Shown here: positions 13,401 through 26,100 of the stretch, piece by piece
Numbering within the stretch: position 1 is the first letter of the stretch
Layout: the number at the start of each line of letters is the position of its first letter
Assembly (NCBI GenBank): GCA_963678675.1
Contig: OY783199.1
Span: 16,574,348-16,638,347 of the forward strand
Direction: 5' to 3'
DNA from: Xiphydria camelus
Lineage: Eukaryota; Arthropoda; Insecta; Hymenoptera; Xiphydriidae
DNA length: 64,000 bases
Notes under the pieces: generated by a model
Database searches by the model: none
Told to the model about the DNA's origin: nothing
What the model saw: only the letters and a program-made list of their open reading frames with translations
Program-made: the position numbers and the translations under genes

Positions 13401-14314
13401 GAATTAGGACACGTGGATGGTGCAGCTCCATTATCAGCATATTGCAAACCAAAATAATCTTTCTCGATAAGTTCTAAGTGTTGAAAGACCAGATCCAGAA
13501 GGACTTGCCCTTTCGCTCTTTTCTGAAATGATTCGAAATTGACGATGTGTTCAACAAGGCGTCGTAATGATAATTTATAGGAAAACAATGTTTAGTCGAA
13601 TAACTTCTACAGATTGTGAGAGACAATCCACGTTAACGTTACACAGATAAACTGGTTCACAGTTGTAAGGATTCCTAGTCCCCCTTCCCTATATCTATAA
13701 TCAATAGTTTGAAGAATAAAGAGCACCTTTATCAGCACTAAGCTCCCTGCAGAAAAATATCTGATAGAAAATTATAGAAAACTGCAGAGAAGATTTAAAA
13801 ATACTATAGAGCGACAACTTCTATCGTTTCTTACAATTTTCACATTGAATATCATAAAAGACAATAAAATCGACTAAGATCTGTATAAGTTTCTATGGTA
13901 TTTAATATGAAAATTATAAGAAATGATTGATTGCATGTTATATGATATTTTTGAATCATTTTTCCTATATTATATCGTTTTTTAATAGAAATTTCTAACA
14001 GAGCTCGTTCCCCCAATTACTCCTGGGATATTATTTTCATATATTTGTATTATTTATCTGAATCACAGAATGTCGCCCTCAATCAGAACTTCGCGTTGAG
14101 CTAGGTACGTAATAATCACGTTGCTCCAAGTTCATAGAAATGTTCGTATTGCCATTAAACTCACATCTAGCTGGAAGGTATGTTGGGTATCGTCGAGAAA
14201 AACGACAGTGGCTGATAGAGACTTCAATCTCCGATCGCGCGCCAGTTCGGCTCCACGAACGTGGTAGCTCCCACTGGAGCCACTCAACGCTCGACGAGAT
14301 ACACTTTCGATCAT
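7445..14314 (-). CDS. PTPN4: FERM-PDZ non-receptor tyrosine phosphatase (PTPN4/PTPN3, Ptpmeg type)
   Basis: A cytosolic phosphatase held at the membrane cortex by its FERM domain and directed to partners by its PDZ domain; it removes phosphate from phosphotyrosine. Coding exons, 5' to 3' on the minus strand: 14165-14314, 13391-13522, 13222-13270, 12864-13031, 12598-12718, 11918-12005, 10989-11141, 10583-10815, 9875-10045, 9546-9723, 9152-9319, 8824-8999, 8412-8611, 7991-8334, 7622-7906, 7445-7528. All phases fit, giving 899 residues (human PTPN4 is 926). FERM runs from about 17 to 320 and ends with [14 protein letters not shown] variable linker follows, then PDZ at about 482-570 ([24 protein letters not shown]). 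The phosphatase domain starts at about 630, with [10 protein letters not shown], the WPDHG loop (Asp794), [10 protein letters not shown] (Cys826, Arg832) and the Q-loop region. All catalytic residues are intact. The donor ending exon 2 (13390) is the least certain boundary. A GTGAGA overlapping the stop could also act as a donor, but the length matches the family end. The ATG at 14312-14314 is the first in the leader exon. Confidence 0.95.
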
Positions 14315-16386
14315 TTCACGAAGCCGAAGGCGACTCAACCACCCTCGCGGCACCACCTCTCTGCCACGCAAACCACCTGAACAATAAATAGTTTCCCTTC
14401 CACATTATACATAGACAAATGTAATATTAATAAGATTCTATGTGATACAGCAATTATATGAAATTACAATGCACATACGACAAAGGCAATTTATATTCTT
14501 TTAACATTAAACAGTGCAGATACGCTTATACATTTATAAATGTCTTAATAATCAGAAAATACTACTCATAGAAAGAGTACATCATGTAAAATATAGTCCA
14601 AGCGTCGATAAACTGAATAATGATCTCTGATTCGTATTATTTATCTGTCCAGATCACACCAGATGATGTCTGTCGAAGCAGATGGTACAGAGGAAATCTC
14701 AGGATGCATTCCTTTAAAATCTCTAAATGTAATTTCATTAAATGTCCGTATTTAGAGAAGTTTACAACATTCCCTATGCTTTTATTAGCTCTATACATAA
14801 ATTTTCATTGTTTCTCTACATTTACTCACTTATTAGTCTTACGTTATCATTCATTATTCCTATATGCAGGAGCTACCAGCACAACTGAATTCAAAAGATC
14901 GCTATTTACTCGAGACGTATTCAGCTCAACAAATACTGAAAAGCCGTTCTGGCTTTTCTATAACGTCTCGTCCTCTACGCTTTTACTTTACAGGAATACT
15001 TTACATCGCAAAATACTATTCTAAGGTTAAGGCGAATCACGTCCCACTTTTCCCAAGTAGGCCTAGCAATTACAGACGTGCATTATCAACGCACGCACAG
15101 CTCGACCCATCCCTCTGATATGAAACACGAACAAAACTGTAATTACATTCTGCAGATGTCATCGGAACTAAATTTACAGAGTTTTTGGGTTAGTGATCCA
15201 GCGGGAGTTACATAACCAAGCCGGTAACAATTCGCTATATAAGTGAGAGCAATGTGGAGCAGGGCATTCTCAAAATAGTTTCGGACAGAACCACATGTAC
15301 TTGTATTCATAAAACATCGGAACGCTATCGTATGCTTCTCGGCTCGTGTGAAAATTAGTACCAAGATATGTGTAGATTAATAAAGTTATTGAATTATAAC
15401 TTATAGGTATATGAAATACAAAAAGAAAGAGGGAAATTGGGTGAAAAAAGGAAATATAACGGAAATGGAAAATTCTTAGGATGATAAATACGAGCGTTTC
15501 TTAAACTTTCATGTTATAATAAAGTTAAAGAAGTTTAAAGAAGGGTTTAAAGAGATCATACCTCCAAAGAGAATTAACTTACATTCATGGTACGTTATAA
15601 CCGAGCAGGTATCGTCGACCTAGGCGGAGGTACTCCACGGCGGTACGAAGAGTAAAAGCCTGAGCGATCTTCGTTAGACAGGAACCAGGATTTACTGGTA
15701 ATTTGACCAAAGATCGTCGGTTTAACAAATTTAAGGCAGAATCGTGCACAAACGTCTCCTTCCTTCACTTCTTCGTCTAAAGTCGAGCACCGCAACTGGA
15801 TTACTCGCCGGCCGATAATCTGCAGAAACGGAGTGTCGGAATTGATCGTAGACCACTCCTACCGATTGTCTCGCAACCACCGAACCGTTCAACCTCCGCC
15901 GGTCCGTCGGTGTCAAAAACGGCGAAATTAATTCACACCGCACCATGAATGCCGCGAACCACCGTCGGCCGTCGCTCCGAAATTTGTCGGTGCATTGATC
16001 GTCGAACGCCCTTCGAATCTTTTGCAAAACACCCGGAATGCGACGAACTCGAAGCGCGGGTCGGCGACTTTCACTCACGAACGCACGAGGCGACGGCTAA
16101 TAAGTCGGAAGGAACGAACAACGCCAACCACTATGCTAATTGACTACTGTTAGTGACATTTCGTAACTTCATTTTACGCTCCGAAATATGATCGATGTGG
16201 ACTTTTCTAGCTGCAAATGATGCCGGAGAGATTCGGATACGCGGTACTTCAAATTCTTTTCCTATTGTTTATCGGTTTAAACGCGCGTATTCATAATAAT
16301 ACCTAACGACCCGCACTTCACACTAGGTTTGCTCCCGTTGCCTACACTTTCTACACTTTAGTGTACCGTAGGTATAGGTATAGCGA
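14315..16386 (-). promoter_or_regulatory. 5' leader and promoter region of the phosphatase gene
   Basis: The first coding exon extends upstream to an acceptor (TTGTTCAG) at 14377-14379, so at least one non-coding leader exon lies further up. The CpG-rich tract at about 15.6-16.1 kb is the natural candidate for the first exon and promoter. ORFs of 64-115 codons on both strands there are explained by GC content. Between 14.4 and 15.5 kb I see only AT-rich intron-like sequence. Confidence 0.5.
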
Positions 16387-16712
16387 GTGTACCGTATGTC
16401 CGCGATCATTTGAACCATAGGAAAATTGCGAGTTTTGCATGAGCACCCCTTTGGGTCTCCTTGTCCAATAGAATCACCGGAGAAGCGTGAATGCGCATGC
16501 GTAGTCATCCGCGAGTTTGGCGTCGTCAGCAAGTTCAGATCGGTTATCGAAATAATCGATCTGAACTTGCTGACGACGCCACACTCGCGGATGACTACGC
16601 ATGCGCATTCACGCTTCTCCGGTGATTTTATTAGACGAGGAGACCCACAGAGGTGCTCATGCAAAACTCGCAATTTTGATATGGGCTCTTTGATCGCGGA
16701 CATACGGTACAC
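16387..16712. repeat. 326-bp near-perfect palindrome (156-bp arms, 14-bp loop)
   Basis: Bases 16387-16542 are complementary to 16557-16712 with no net insertion or deletion; the axis is 16549.5. About nine bases in ten match. The arms run from GTGTACCGTATGTCCGCGAT inward to AGTTCAGATCG. Because of the symmetry both strands encode almost the same peptide (HEH, then SPEKRECACVVIRE), so the overlapping 101- and 129-codon ORFs are artefacts of the palindrome. It is probably a fold-back transposon or a recent inverted duplication. Confidence 0.95.
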
Positions 16713-16725
16713 CCGGGTTCACGGA

Positions 16726-16890
16726 TTCTGAACATAGTGACTTTTCAAAATGTAATTTTTAAACGTAACAGCCAATTAGCAATTAAACTCATACTTTCAT
16801 TAGCTAATGCGGCCTTTGCCCTGGCTAATGAAAGCATGATAATTAATTATTCATTGGTTAGTATATTGAAATATGACATTTTGAAAATTC
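16726..16890. mobile_element. Family N repeat, copy 1
   Basis: Begins GGATTCTG and TGACTTTTCAAAATGT, and ends with the complement (ACATTTTGAAAA pattern). It contains the internal words GCTAATGAAAGCATGA and CATTGGTTAG. A second copy lies at 42018-42396, split by another insertion. The terminal inversion suggests a MITE of unknown class. It directly follows the large palindrome and may belong to the same composite. Confidence 0.65.
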
Positions 16891-18291
16891 CCCATGATTA
16901 GAATCTGAGCTCGAGGGTGGTTGCAGTGGTTGCAACCGTATGGTAAGATGTCTGCGCATGCGCGCGTTTTCACTGTTCAATATGAACGATTAGCTATTTG
17001 GACGTGAGGAATTTAGATGTTTTATATCGGGAGATACGATGTTTCATTGAAGAGTAACTGTGCGAAGAAGAGTTTAATTATTAGTAATGATGCTATTCAT
17101 TCAAACTCTAATGAACTGGCAAAAATTAGAACAGTGGTTTTAGTAAGAATCTTTCATCAATTTTCTCACGCTAGATTTCCCACTTAAGTTTCAAAGTCCT
17201 GAAATATCGCTCTCCGCTGTCCTTGAAATAGCACTCGACTGTAAATTTCCAATTGAATTATCCAATGAAGAATTCCAATAAATTATCTCGATTTGAATGT
17301 TGCATTGCTGGAACGACCGTCTACGCATGCCTCGTGCCTCCATCGCGCAAGATGAGCCAATGACAATCAGCCACCGTCGTTGGTATAGTGGAGTCGAACG
17401 AATTCGAGAAATTATAGTTCTATACCTAGTACATCCGAATAGTATGCGACTGATGTTGTGACGTGTTATATATTTTTGTAATTAAGTTCTCTAATAATCT
17501 GGTTCTACAGATTAATTGAAAATAAGCGCGTACCCTAGGTAAATCGGTATTGAACGTATTATATTCGCTCTGGCGTGCGTGTATGTGAGAAAAGGCAAGA
17601 AGGTGGCGAGGTTAGGTACATACATCATCGCTCATTCAATTCTTCCTCGTGAGATAACCGCTATATCTGTCTTGTAATTGTCCGGTGTGAACGTTTGACA
17701 ATAATTACTCGCAGTCGAACGCACAACTGTGTGTACGAGAAGCCTGTGGCGTTCGTCATTAATTAGCTTAACTATAATGACCTGGAAAAAAAATCACGAT
17801 AGGAACCATCCACCTTAGGTTAAAATTGCTTTGCCAATCATTCACGGCATGTTAGAAAAAATTGTTATTCTTCATCATTTATTTTTAGACCATCCTCTTT
17901 GACTCTGAGGACTTCTTAGAGCTTTTAAATAATTGTGTTAGTGTACACGAGTAGATGTACGTATGAGAGTATGTATGTAGAAGAATTTCCTTCACCTGAC
18001 TTTCTTTATCTCTGAATGGCTATTTTGTTGGAATTTACATGACATCATAGATTAACTACAGTTTCCTTTATGCATTTCAAAACTATTCAAAGAACGACAA
18101 ATTTATATGGACGTTTTTATAAGATGATACTCCTTGTTTATTACGATATACAATCTGGTAGTTAGCTAAATTTGCAGAACTTTGATCATTTCTATCCATG
18201 TTTCTAATAACTAATGAAATATGTATATTTGGCGTTGTTATCATCATAATATTGGTGTATCGAAAAGAAAATGTTATTCTAGGGTGATACA
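16891..18291. promoter_or_regulatory. RER1 upstream region
   Basis: No coding potential is recognised. The start-codon exon of RER1 opens at 18283, after the acceptor TTATTCTAG, so a non-coding leader exon must lie upstream, probably in the CpG-richer part at about 17.3-17.7 kb. Its position cannot be fixed by eye. Confidence 0.45.
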
Positions 18292-19629
18292 ATGATGCAG
18301 GATGAGGATTTGAGCGGTCCTGCGAAACGAAATGTTTTTAGTCAAGGTTTCACAAGAATATCTCAGGTTGGTACTTCACAGAAGATAACTGCAATCAAGC
18401 TTGCTTGTTTCATACAACAATCAATTGTAATCCTTGATTAACGTTATTATCGCATTACAGGTGTATCAAAGTTACCTGGATTTATGGACGCCTCATGCAG
18501 TATGGAGATGGATATTTGCTGCATTCCTATTAGTTGTATTTATTCTACGCATAGTCTTCTCACAGGTTGGGAAATAAGATCTTAGCCATGCACTTTGAGA
18601 CTCATAGAATCTCATCATGTTACGGAATGGAAGATTTCTGGGTTCTCTCAGGCAAATGTACTTCTTTACACGTTCCAGGGTTGGTACATTGTCACGTACG
18701 CGTTGGGAATATATCACCTGAATCTGTTCATTGCATTCCTCACACCAAAAATTGATCCTGCAATGGATTTCGACGGTAAGTGCGACGCGATCTGCCGCGT
18801 TCCCCAGGGTGTCTAGCGGCCAGGGAAATCTGGAAAACCTGGAATTTTCAGGGAATCCTGAAATGTTTCTGGATTTTTTTGCCCCGAAGTCTTAGGAACG
18901 GCTTTTATGGAAATCAGATTGTTGAAAATTGTCTTGTCTTACACTGTAAACTACTTTCAATTTATCATAATGAATCAAATCAATGATTGCTTCAGTAATA
19001 TAAAAGAATAACTTTAGACTAGTCAGGGAAAAATACACATATTGGGCCTGGAAATCCCAGAAAAGTGGGAGAATTTACAATTCTGATTCTCTCTGCTAGA
19101 TACCCTGGTTTCGCACTTGCATGGGGTTTCAATGAGACTGTGGCAAGGCGTAACGATTAACACAAATTATTCGGTGATATTACCCGATAATTTTACCGCT
19201 TTGCAGACACGGACGGACCAGAGTTACCCACACGATCGAACGAAGAGTTCAGGCCGTTCATAAGGCGATTACCTGAATTCAAGTTTTGGTACTCAGTCAC
19301 AAAGTCCACAGTTTTTGCCATGGTTTGCACGTTCTTCGATTGTTTCAATATTCCGGTATTCTGGCCGATACTTGTAATGTATTTCATAACGCTGTTCTGC
19401 ATCACCATGAAACGTCAAATCAAAGTAAGAGATTTTTCAAAAATTCGATTACTACGAGAAACGAGCACCTAGCTTGTTCTATAACTTCTACGGCAATCAG
19501 GTAACGTCACACGTGACATGCTATTGTTGCTTGCAGCACATGATAAAATACCGATACCTGCCTTTCACGCATGGGAAACCAAGATACCAAAATCACGTGG
19601 ATACATCAAGGTTAATACCTCCAAAGTAA
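18292..19629 (+). CDS. RER1: RER1, Golgi-to-ER retrieval receptor
   Basis: RER1 is a four-span membrane protein of the early Golgi. It recognises transmembrane segments of escaped ER proteins or unassembled subunits and returns them in COPI vesicles. Coding exons 18292-18366, 18461-18565, 18679-18775, 19207-19424 and 19537-19629 join in phase to give 195 residues (human RER1 has 196). Diagnostic blocks are intact: [53 protein letters not shown] and [20 protein letters not shown]. The first ATG is followed at once by a second (18295); either may start translation. The 431-bp third intron carries imperfect copies of a CAGGGAAT-type word but no recognised element. The only unusual site is the weak first donor (CAG then GTTGGT). 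Confidence 0.97.
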
Positions 19630-22600
19630 ATAGAAGTGAAGTATGCTTATGTTTTAAGACAGTGAGTAAATGTGGGTAGTTTTCGATATTTTCCGACTAC
19701 ATTTTGCGAACTGATCTAAATTCAACTATAAACGACATTGAAAGAGCAACGCATGGGGAGGAGGGGTCATTGATTCACGCCAGGAAAGGATTCTTTTCTG
19801 GGGCTGTCGACTCCGAGTTGTAACGTTAAAACGGTATATAAACTGAAATGTCTTAATATACTTGTATCATAAATCTTGTACAAAGTATTGTTAGGTCTTA
19901 CGTAAATGTGGACACGGTAACAATATGAACAGTATGCAGTTATTAATGTAATATTAAATTATCATTGAATGTAAAAATAATTACATAAGATTCATGAAAT
20001 AATCAAAATCATTTCACAACGTCATTGTTCTACTCCAAATCTGTATTCTCGAATGCATTGGCCATACGGAATTATTTAAATTGTCTCACTGCCAAACAAT
20101 GGATATTTTAAACCTTTCTTCGCATAGTTTCTCCAGACAGTTTCAGTTGGGTCGATGTTGCGGGCTTTTTAACATTTTCGTTTATTGCAGCCGCGTAAAA
20201 ATACTTGCGCCAATCTGACACTAGAGTTTAAATACTTGGGAAATAGAAGTTTACGATAACGGTTGATCATCATTTCTTTTACCTATTCAATTATTTATTC
20301 GTCTCATCGAACGACGAGTTTTCTCCAAGATTAAACTCTCGACGCAAAATCATACGTTATTATACGCTTGTGTTTCCCTGCAAATCAAGAATGCCCTGTC
20401 AATAATGAAAACACGCTGGAGCGAATAAAATCAGGCGCTTTCTCTCGGGTTACTTATCATAGAAATATTATTGAGATATTAACTGGCTTTATTCTCTTCG
20501 ATTTTTTTTTGTTTGTTATTACAGGTCAGAAGAACAGGTTAGAGTCATATAAAAGTTTTAAAGGTACAATTACGATCTGATAAATCCCATTGGTGCTTGT
20601 CGAATGTGGATGAAACCTCGATTTCGTTCGCAAGCACGAAACAAATGTATAAAAATTCTAGAACTTCGGGGGTCTATAAATATATCTCTTTCAAATAAGT
20701 TGTTTTTATAATAGTTTTAAATCACCCATATATTTGGTCTCTGTTTCTTTTCTTTCACGGCTCGCCGACTTCCAAGTCGATGGCGCGTTAAAGTACGTAT
20801 ACGAGTAATTCTACGCCGTCTACAGCGTCTATAACAACACGGATATGACGTATTTGATTATATAAAAGAAGCACTGCGATGACACGGCGTCGTTCCGTCG
20901 ATCGTAAATATCCAACGATCGGCGACAGCTTAGGCGTGATGCATTGCGATTGCGACTCCGTTTTACGTAAAGAAATAAACATACGTTCCTGGGGGAGACT
21001 ATTTACATGTCATCGACGAATGAAGCTGTTTCGAGTTGCGCGTGATGCTTTTCTGCGTATGACAAATATCTTCATTTTCTCTGTATATTCAGGAATGTAT
21101 GTTATTTAAATTGATATCGATTTGAAACGATATCGAAGACCGTTTGCTTTTTTTTACACGCACATAACGATGATAAAATTCTCTCGGTGTGTGTGAAAAG
21201 ATATAACGACAATTGTACACAATTATTTCGACATCGAAGAATTATAATAAGTATACATTCTATTTACCTTATACGACTATACAATAGAGCGCGTTGATTA
21301 CACTGAAGATGAGAAAGTTATATCGATCACGATACGCGAAAATTAATATATTTTCGTTAGCGTATTACAGTACCTAATACTAAGGATGCGAGGGGGAGGA
21401 AAGTAAGATATGTATCATTAGTAAAAAGGCATAAAATGTCCTGTTGCTTGCATCGTTAATGAATCTTCGTCCTACGACGGTCTCTCTGATACCACGGAAA
21501 TGAATCGACGTGTATGTTGGAAGCTGACAGTGTCTAGTTAATACTTGGCTTGCTTCTGAACAGACGAATGCACTGGTGTATCAAAATATCTCTGTTCCGA
21601 ATCAATCTTTTTCCCTGCACTGTTGTACTTCACAGTTTCAAATCGAATGTCGCAGTGGTTCCGAAAGAATTTCCGAACTGAAACAAGTGATTACGCAGGT
21701 CATCCTTGAAATAAGGGACGAGTAGATCCGTGTTCTCGTTTAGTACGGGGTAACTTCTTTAGCACAGCAGCAGACGAAGAGCACGTAATTTAAGCTCATG
21801 GAATTGCTAATTATCATCTATAAGAATTACTTGGTTTGATTCGTGATTGAGAAGATTTAAATAAAATATTAACAAATTAACAGTCTACGTTGAGTCGTCC
21901 GTATGTATGTGCTAAAGAATTTACCCCATATGGCATTCGAAGGGTTTCATTTGTCATCTCTATAATTATAACGCTATAGTAGGGGAAGATCGAGTATCGT
22001 AAAAAATACAGTTATCAGAAAATAGCGATCTCCTGTTGCACGTACCATACGTATACATATATGAAATTGTAATACATAAGTATATGAATGATGAGTATTT
22101 TGCACTAGCAGGAATATTACCGCGAGCGAAAACGCCGCCCGCTACATGAGTCTCCTAAAAAGGATATCCCTGCCACATATTATTCATTCTTGATTGAGTC
22201 CTTTGCTCGCGCGAAGCGTGTTACGAGAATTCTCTAAATGAAGGACTCATATTGCGGATGGCGTTCTTACTCGCATTCGTAAGTCTTATGGGCGACTAGG
22301 TGAGTCCATATTTATACCGCATAACATATCAGATACGTATGATTGATTCTATTTTATAATAAATAACGCAGCATTTTTTGCATACTTCAAACTAAAGATA
22401 GAGCTGCAACTCGTTAATTGCCGGCGAAATGCTGAAATCGCGACCCTCTCGCTCGGAAGACTGACATTTTTAACGAAAGGGTTGAACATCAAATCAACGG
22501 AAGTAAACGCGCTTGATCGCCGCGTAGACACCGACTTGAATTTTGATCACTTCTATAAAAAAAAAATAACGCGTACCCCCCGAAAGTATGATACTATTAT

Positions 22601-23152
22601 ACTAGTGATACTCGACGGAGCGTTGCATTAAAATTACGCAGCTCATAATAGCATTTTTCCATAAGGGCACTCTTCTGGTAAATGTTAGAACGGACATAAA
22701 ACGAACTCCCCTATAAACCGAAGAATGCTAACCGACTCCGTCAACGAATTTATATTATTTACGCTCGAACCAAACTTAACAGATTTACCTGTTATCCACT
22801 CCGCTGCTCGATAACGGTTACATCCATTCGAAATTGGTAAAATTACAGCTTTGGAAAAAAAAAGGTCCTGCCACTCGCCGCGTGCCCATCCCTAAAACGC
22901 CCCACCCTCCTCCGTTTATAAACGCGCGACTAGTAGTAAAATCCTGGGAATGCGCGACGCACGCGGCGACGACGTAGTCCCGCGAGACTCCAAATAAATT
23001 CGCATTTACCCTGACTTATCGAAACACGAAATATATCGATAACAGTTTATTATATATAGAATATACTTTACTATAAAGAGTGATACACATCAAGGTATAT
23101 TTCTGTCCTCTGATAAAACATATCGTACACGTTAACGCTCATACACCGAAGT
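19630..23152. other. Intergenic region between RER1 and the receptor 3' end
   Basis: This should contain the 3' untranslated regions of RER1 (plus strand) and the receptor (minus strand), whose genes converge. ORFs of 60-76 codons are present, none recognised. AT-rich up to about 22.8 kb, then a short GC-rich patch (22,870-22,990). I see no element of the repeat families found further right. Confidence 0.5.
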
Positions 23153-26100
23153 TCATTCGTTAAGGTCCTTGATGATGGTCTTTCTGGATTTATCGAGAAA
23201 GGCCGTCGTGGAATTCGGCCCGATTACCGTCGTGGTCGTCGTTTCGCTAACCGTCGACTCCCTCTTACGATACGGGTTTGACGGTTGACAGTACAGCCTG
23301 TAAGAGCAAGGCAGATAGGTACGTCCGAAGCGCGTCACGCCTTCCCGCCGCGGTTCCCAGATAGCACCGGAAGTCGCCGAAAAGACGTCCCCAAAGAATT
23401 ACGGATATCCTTTATTATAGTCGAGTGTACCGCAAATCGTGTATTCCCTGCAGACAGCACAAAGCTAAAAGACGTCTTTAAGACGTCTTTAAGAGGCCTT
23501 ATGACTCAAAGTTGTCCGAAAGTGGGACATAAGACGCCTTGAAGATGACTTAAAGACGTTTTTTAGCGACGTCCCCGGCGCGTCCGTAAGTTGTCAGAAG
23601 ACATCTAAAAAGACTAACCAAGTCTAAAAAGACGACTCCTTTGGGACGTCTAAGAGGCATGTTATAGTCACGGCTAAAAGTTATCTTTTGGACAAGCGAA
23701 GAAGATATCTTTCAGATATCTTCGGCGTGTCTGTAAGTTGTCTTTTAAATGACTCTTTTGAGACGTCTAAAAGGCAACTTTAAGGCAACTTTTCGTACGC
23801 CCGTAGAGGCATCCCAAAATGGACGTCTTTCCGGTGACTTCAAATAGTCATCTTTTCACAGCATCCCAAAGTAGACGTCTTTTAGACGTCTTTGAGACAG
23901 GTGTGTCATCTGGGATTCCAGCAAAAGAAATGTATACGTACATCTCGACCCATCTCTCCATTCCCCTTCCCGCTTATAATGCGAATTTCTTTTTCACGAT
24001 ACAACTACAAGGGGACTTTTGCGAATACGAACCTTAAAAAGCAGGGTCCGGTCAATATACCATTTTAAACGTGTACTTTGTTATTCTGCACGGATGGTAT
24101 TCACATCAACGATAACTTGCATTCACAGTCGCTATAGCACCAAAAAATCCATTGAATCGTAAGGGAAATCAATTTACTTTCGACTCGTACCTTATGCTCT
24201 CGGTCCTCGAGCGTGGGGACCAGTTATTGTAATATCGCCGGTCCGCGCCGAGATTGCGCGCTGTGCTCCATCGCGAGAAATGGTGACGCACAGTGTTTTG
24301 CACCTCGGTATTGAGGAAGCAGTAAAACAGCGCCACGGATAAGCCCTGCGTGTTGGATGGGGCGAAGGAAAAAAAGACGACTGTCGTTTCAGAAGATCTC
24401 AAACGTGATGGGACCTCTCCTTTCGGAGTTACGACTCAATTATTCGTCCTACCTGAGAAGAGAGCAATATAGCGCGCGCGTACTTGAACACGCTGGCGAG
24501 ATGGCCCTCGGTGGGTCCGGCCAAGACAATTACGTAGGTCACACCCAGCAACGGTATCAGAACCAGCAGCGCTTTGCTGGCTTTCCTGTATTGTTGGGTC
24601 TCCACGTTGTTGGCCGACCTTAATTTCGTTATCAGCACCTGCAAGGCGAGCGATGCGTTCTCAGGCGTGACGCCGCATCGCGCGCGATGTGTACACGGAG
24701 AAAAAAAATTTATATTTGATCGAAATAAACGTGCCTTTGGATAGTCCCAAGAGCGTATTTATTCGATTTAAATGAATATCGGTTGGATGCAAATATTAGA
24801 TTATTAAATTAATTAGATGTTATTTGAAGCAAATTGATATTCGTTTAAATCGAATAAATACGCCCTTGGGACTATCCAAAGGCACGTTTATTCCGATCAA
24901 GTACATTTTTGTCTCAGTGTATACTGCACTGGGAGTGCTACTAGCGCGTAGGGGGTGCCGGGGGAAATACGTACCCACATAATCATGAATAGGAAAATAA
25001 CGTTTACGCAGAGCACCGCTACGGCGGGAGCTTGGTAGAACCAGTCGTAGGGATGCGGTGACATCCAGGGGCAGTGCCTCGATAGGGCTTCCTCCTGTTG
25101 TGAAGGGGGTGGCGAGTGATTTGATTTTAATTTTGGACCGAAATCGAGGAACGTGCGATGTCAATTTTGAATGATTTCAGGGCCCCCATCCAGTCAGATG
25201 TTCAAAAAAAGTGGGTCTTAATGACTCCTTATTTGAAAAAAATTACCAAATTATGACCAATCCTTCCTCATCTGAGCATTACAAAGGGATAAGTAAAAGT
25301 AGTCTAATGGTGTTTGTAATAAATTCGGTAAAGCTTCGAGGAACTAATATTCGAAGAAAATGTTTGAGGTTTGTAATCGAAATAATTTATTTTCACGAGG
25401 AGGTATGGAAGATAATAACTTAAATGACTCTTTAACGAACAAACCTTAACAAACCTTTTCTCATACTACAAGAAACGGACACAATGAATTATTTGACGAA
25501 TCCAGGGACGAAATCTTAACAAATAATGACTTAAAAATAGAAATGACTTTCTGCTGATCTGATTGAAAAAAATGATCAATCATTTAAAAAATGACAAAGC
25601 GGGAGCCCTGCGATTTTGGCGTCTTTTATATCTCACCTTTCCGCGGTGCACAGTAGTCTTTGCCAATGATTTGGCGATACCCCAAGTGGCTATAAAAAGG
25701 ATCGGAGTTCCTGAAAAAAATGCATAAATGACGAGCGATTGCACGAAATCGGCAAAAATGTGTCACAGTCTCGTTTGAAAAATGTTTCTGTAAAATTTCC
25801 CGCTAATTTTTGTAACTTTTCCCGATCATCGTTTCCATCGGAATTGGAAAATCCAAAATGATACCGCATTAATACTTCATTGATCGCAATATTTAAATAA
25901 AGAAGCTTTACAGAAATATTTTCTTATGAAAAATCGCACGACTACTACACTTTCGAGAAAACGTACCCCAGCCGATTACGAGACAGAGTCTTAATTTGAT
26001 ATTGTCGCCAGTGAAGGTTTTAACGACTAACAGGTACAGGTACAACCCTGAAACAATAAAAATACGGTGTAAAGTGATGAGTTATTGCAGTAATAAATGA

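Noticed and set aside
16323..16731. 129-codon minus and 101-codon plus ORFs with nearly the same peptide
   Set aside because: Both are produced by the 326-bp palindrome, which makes the two strands encode the same words.
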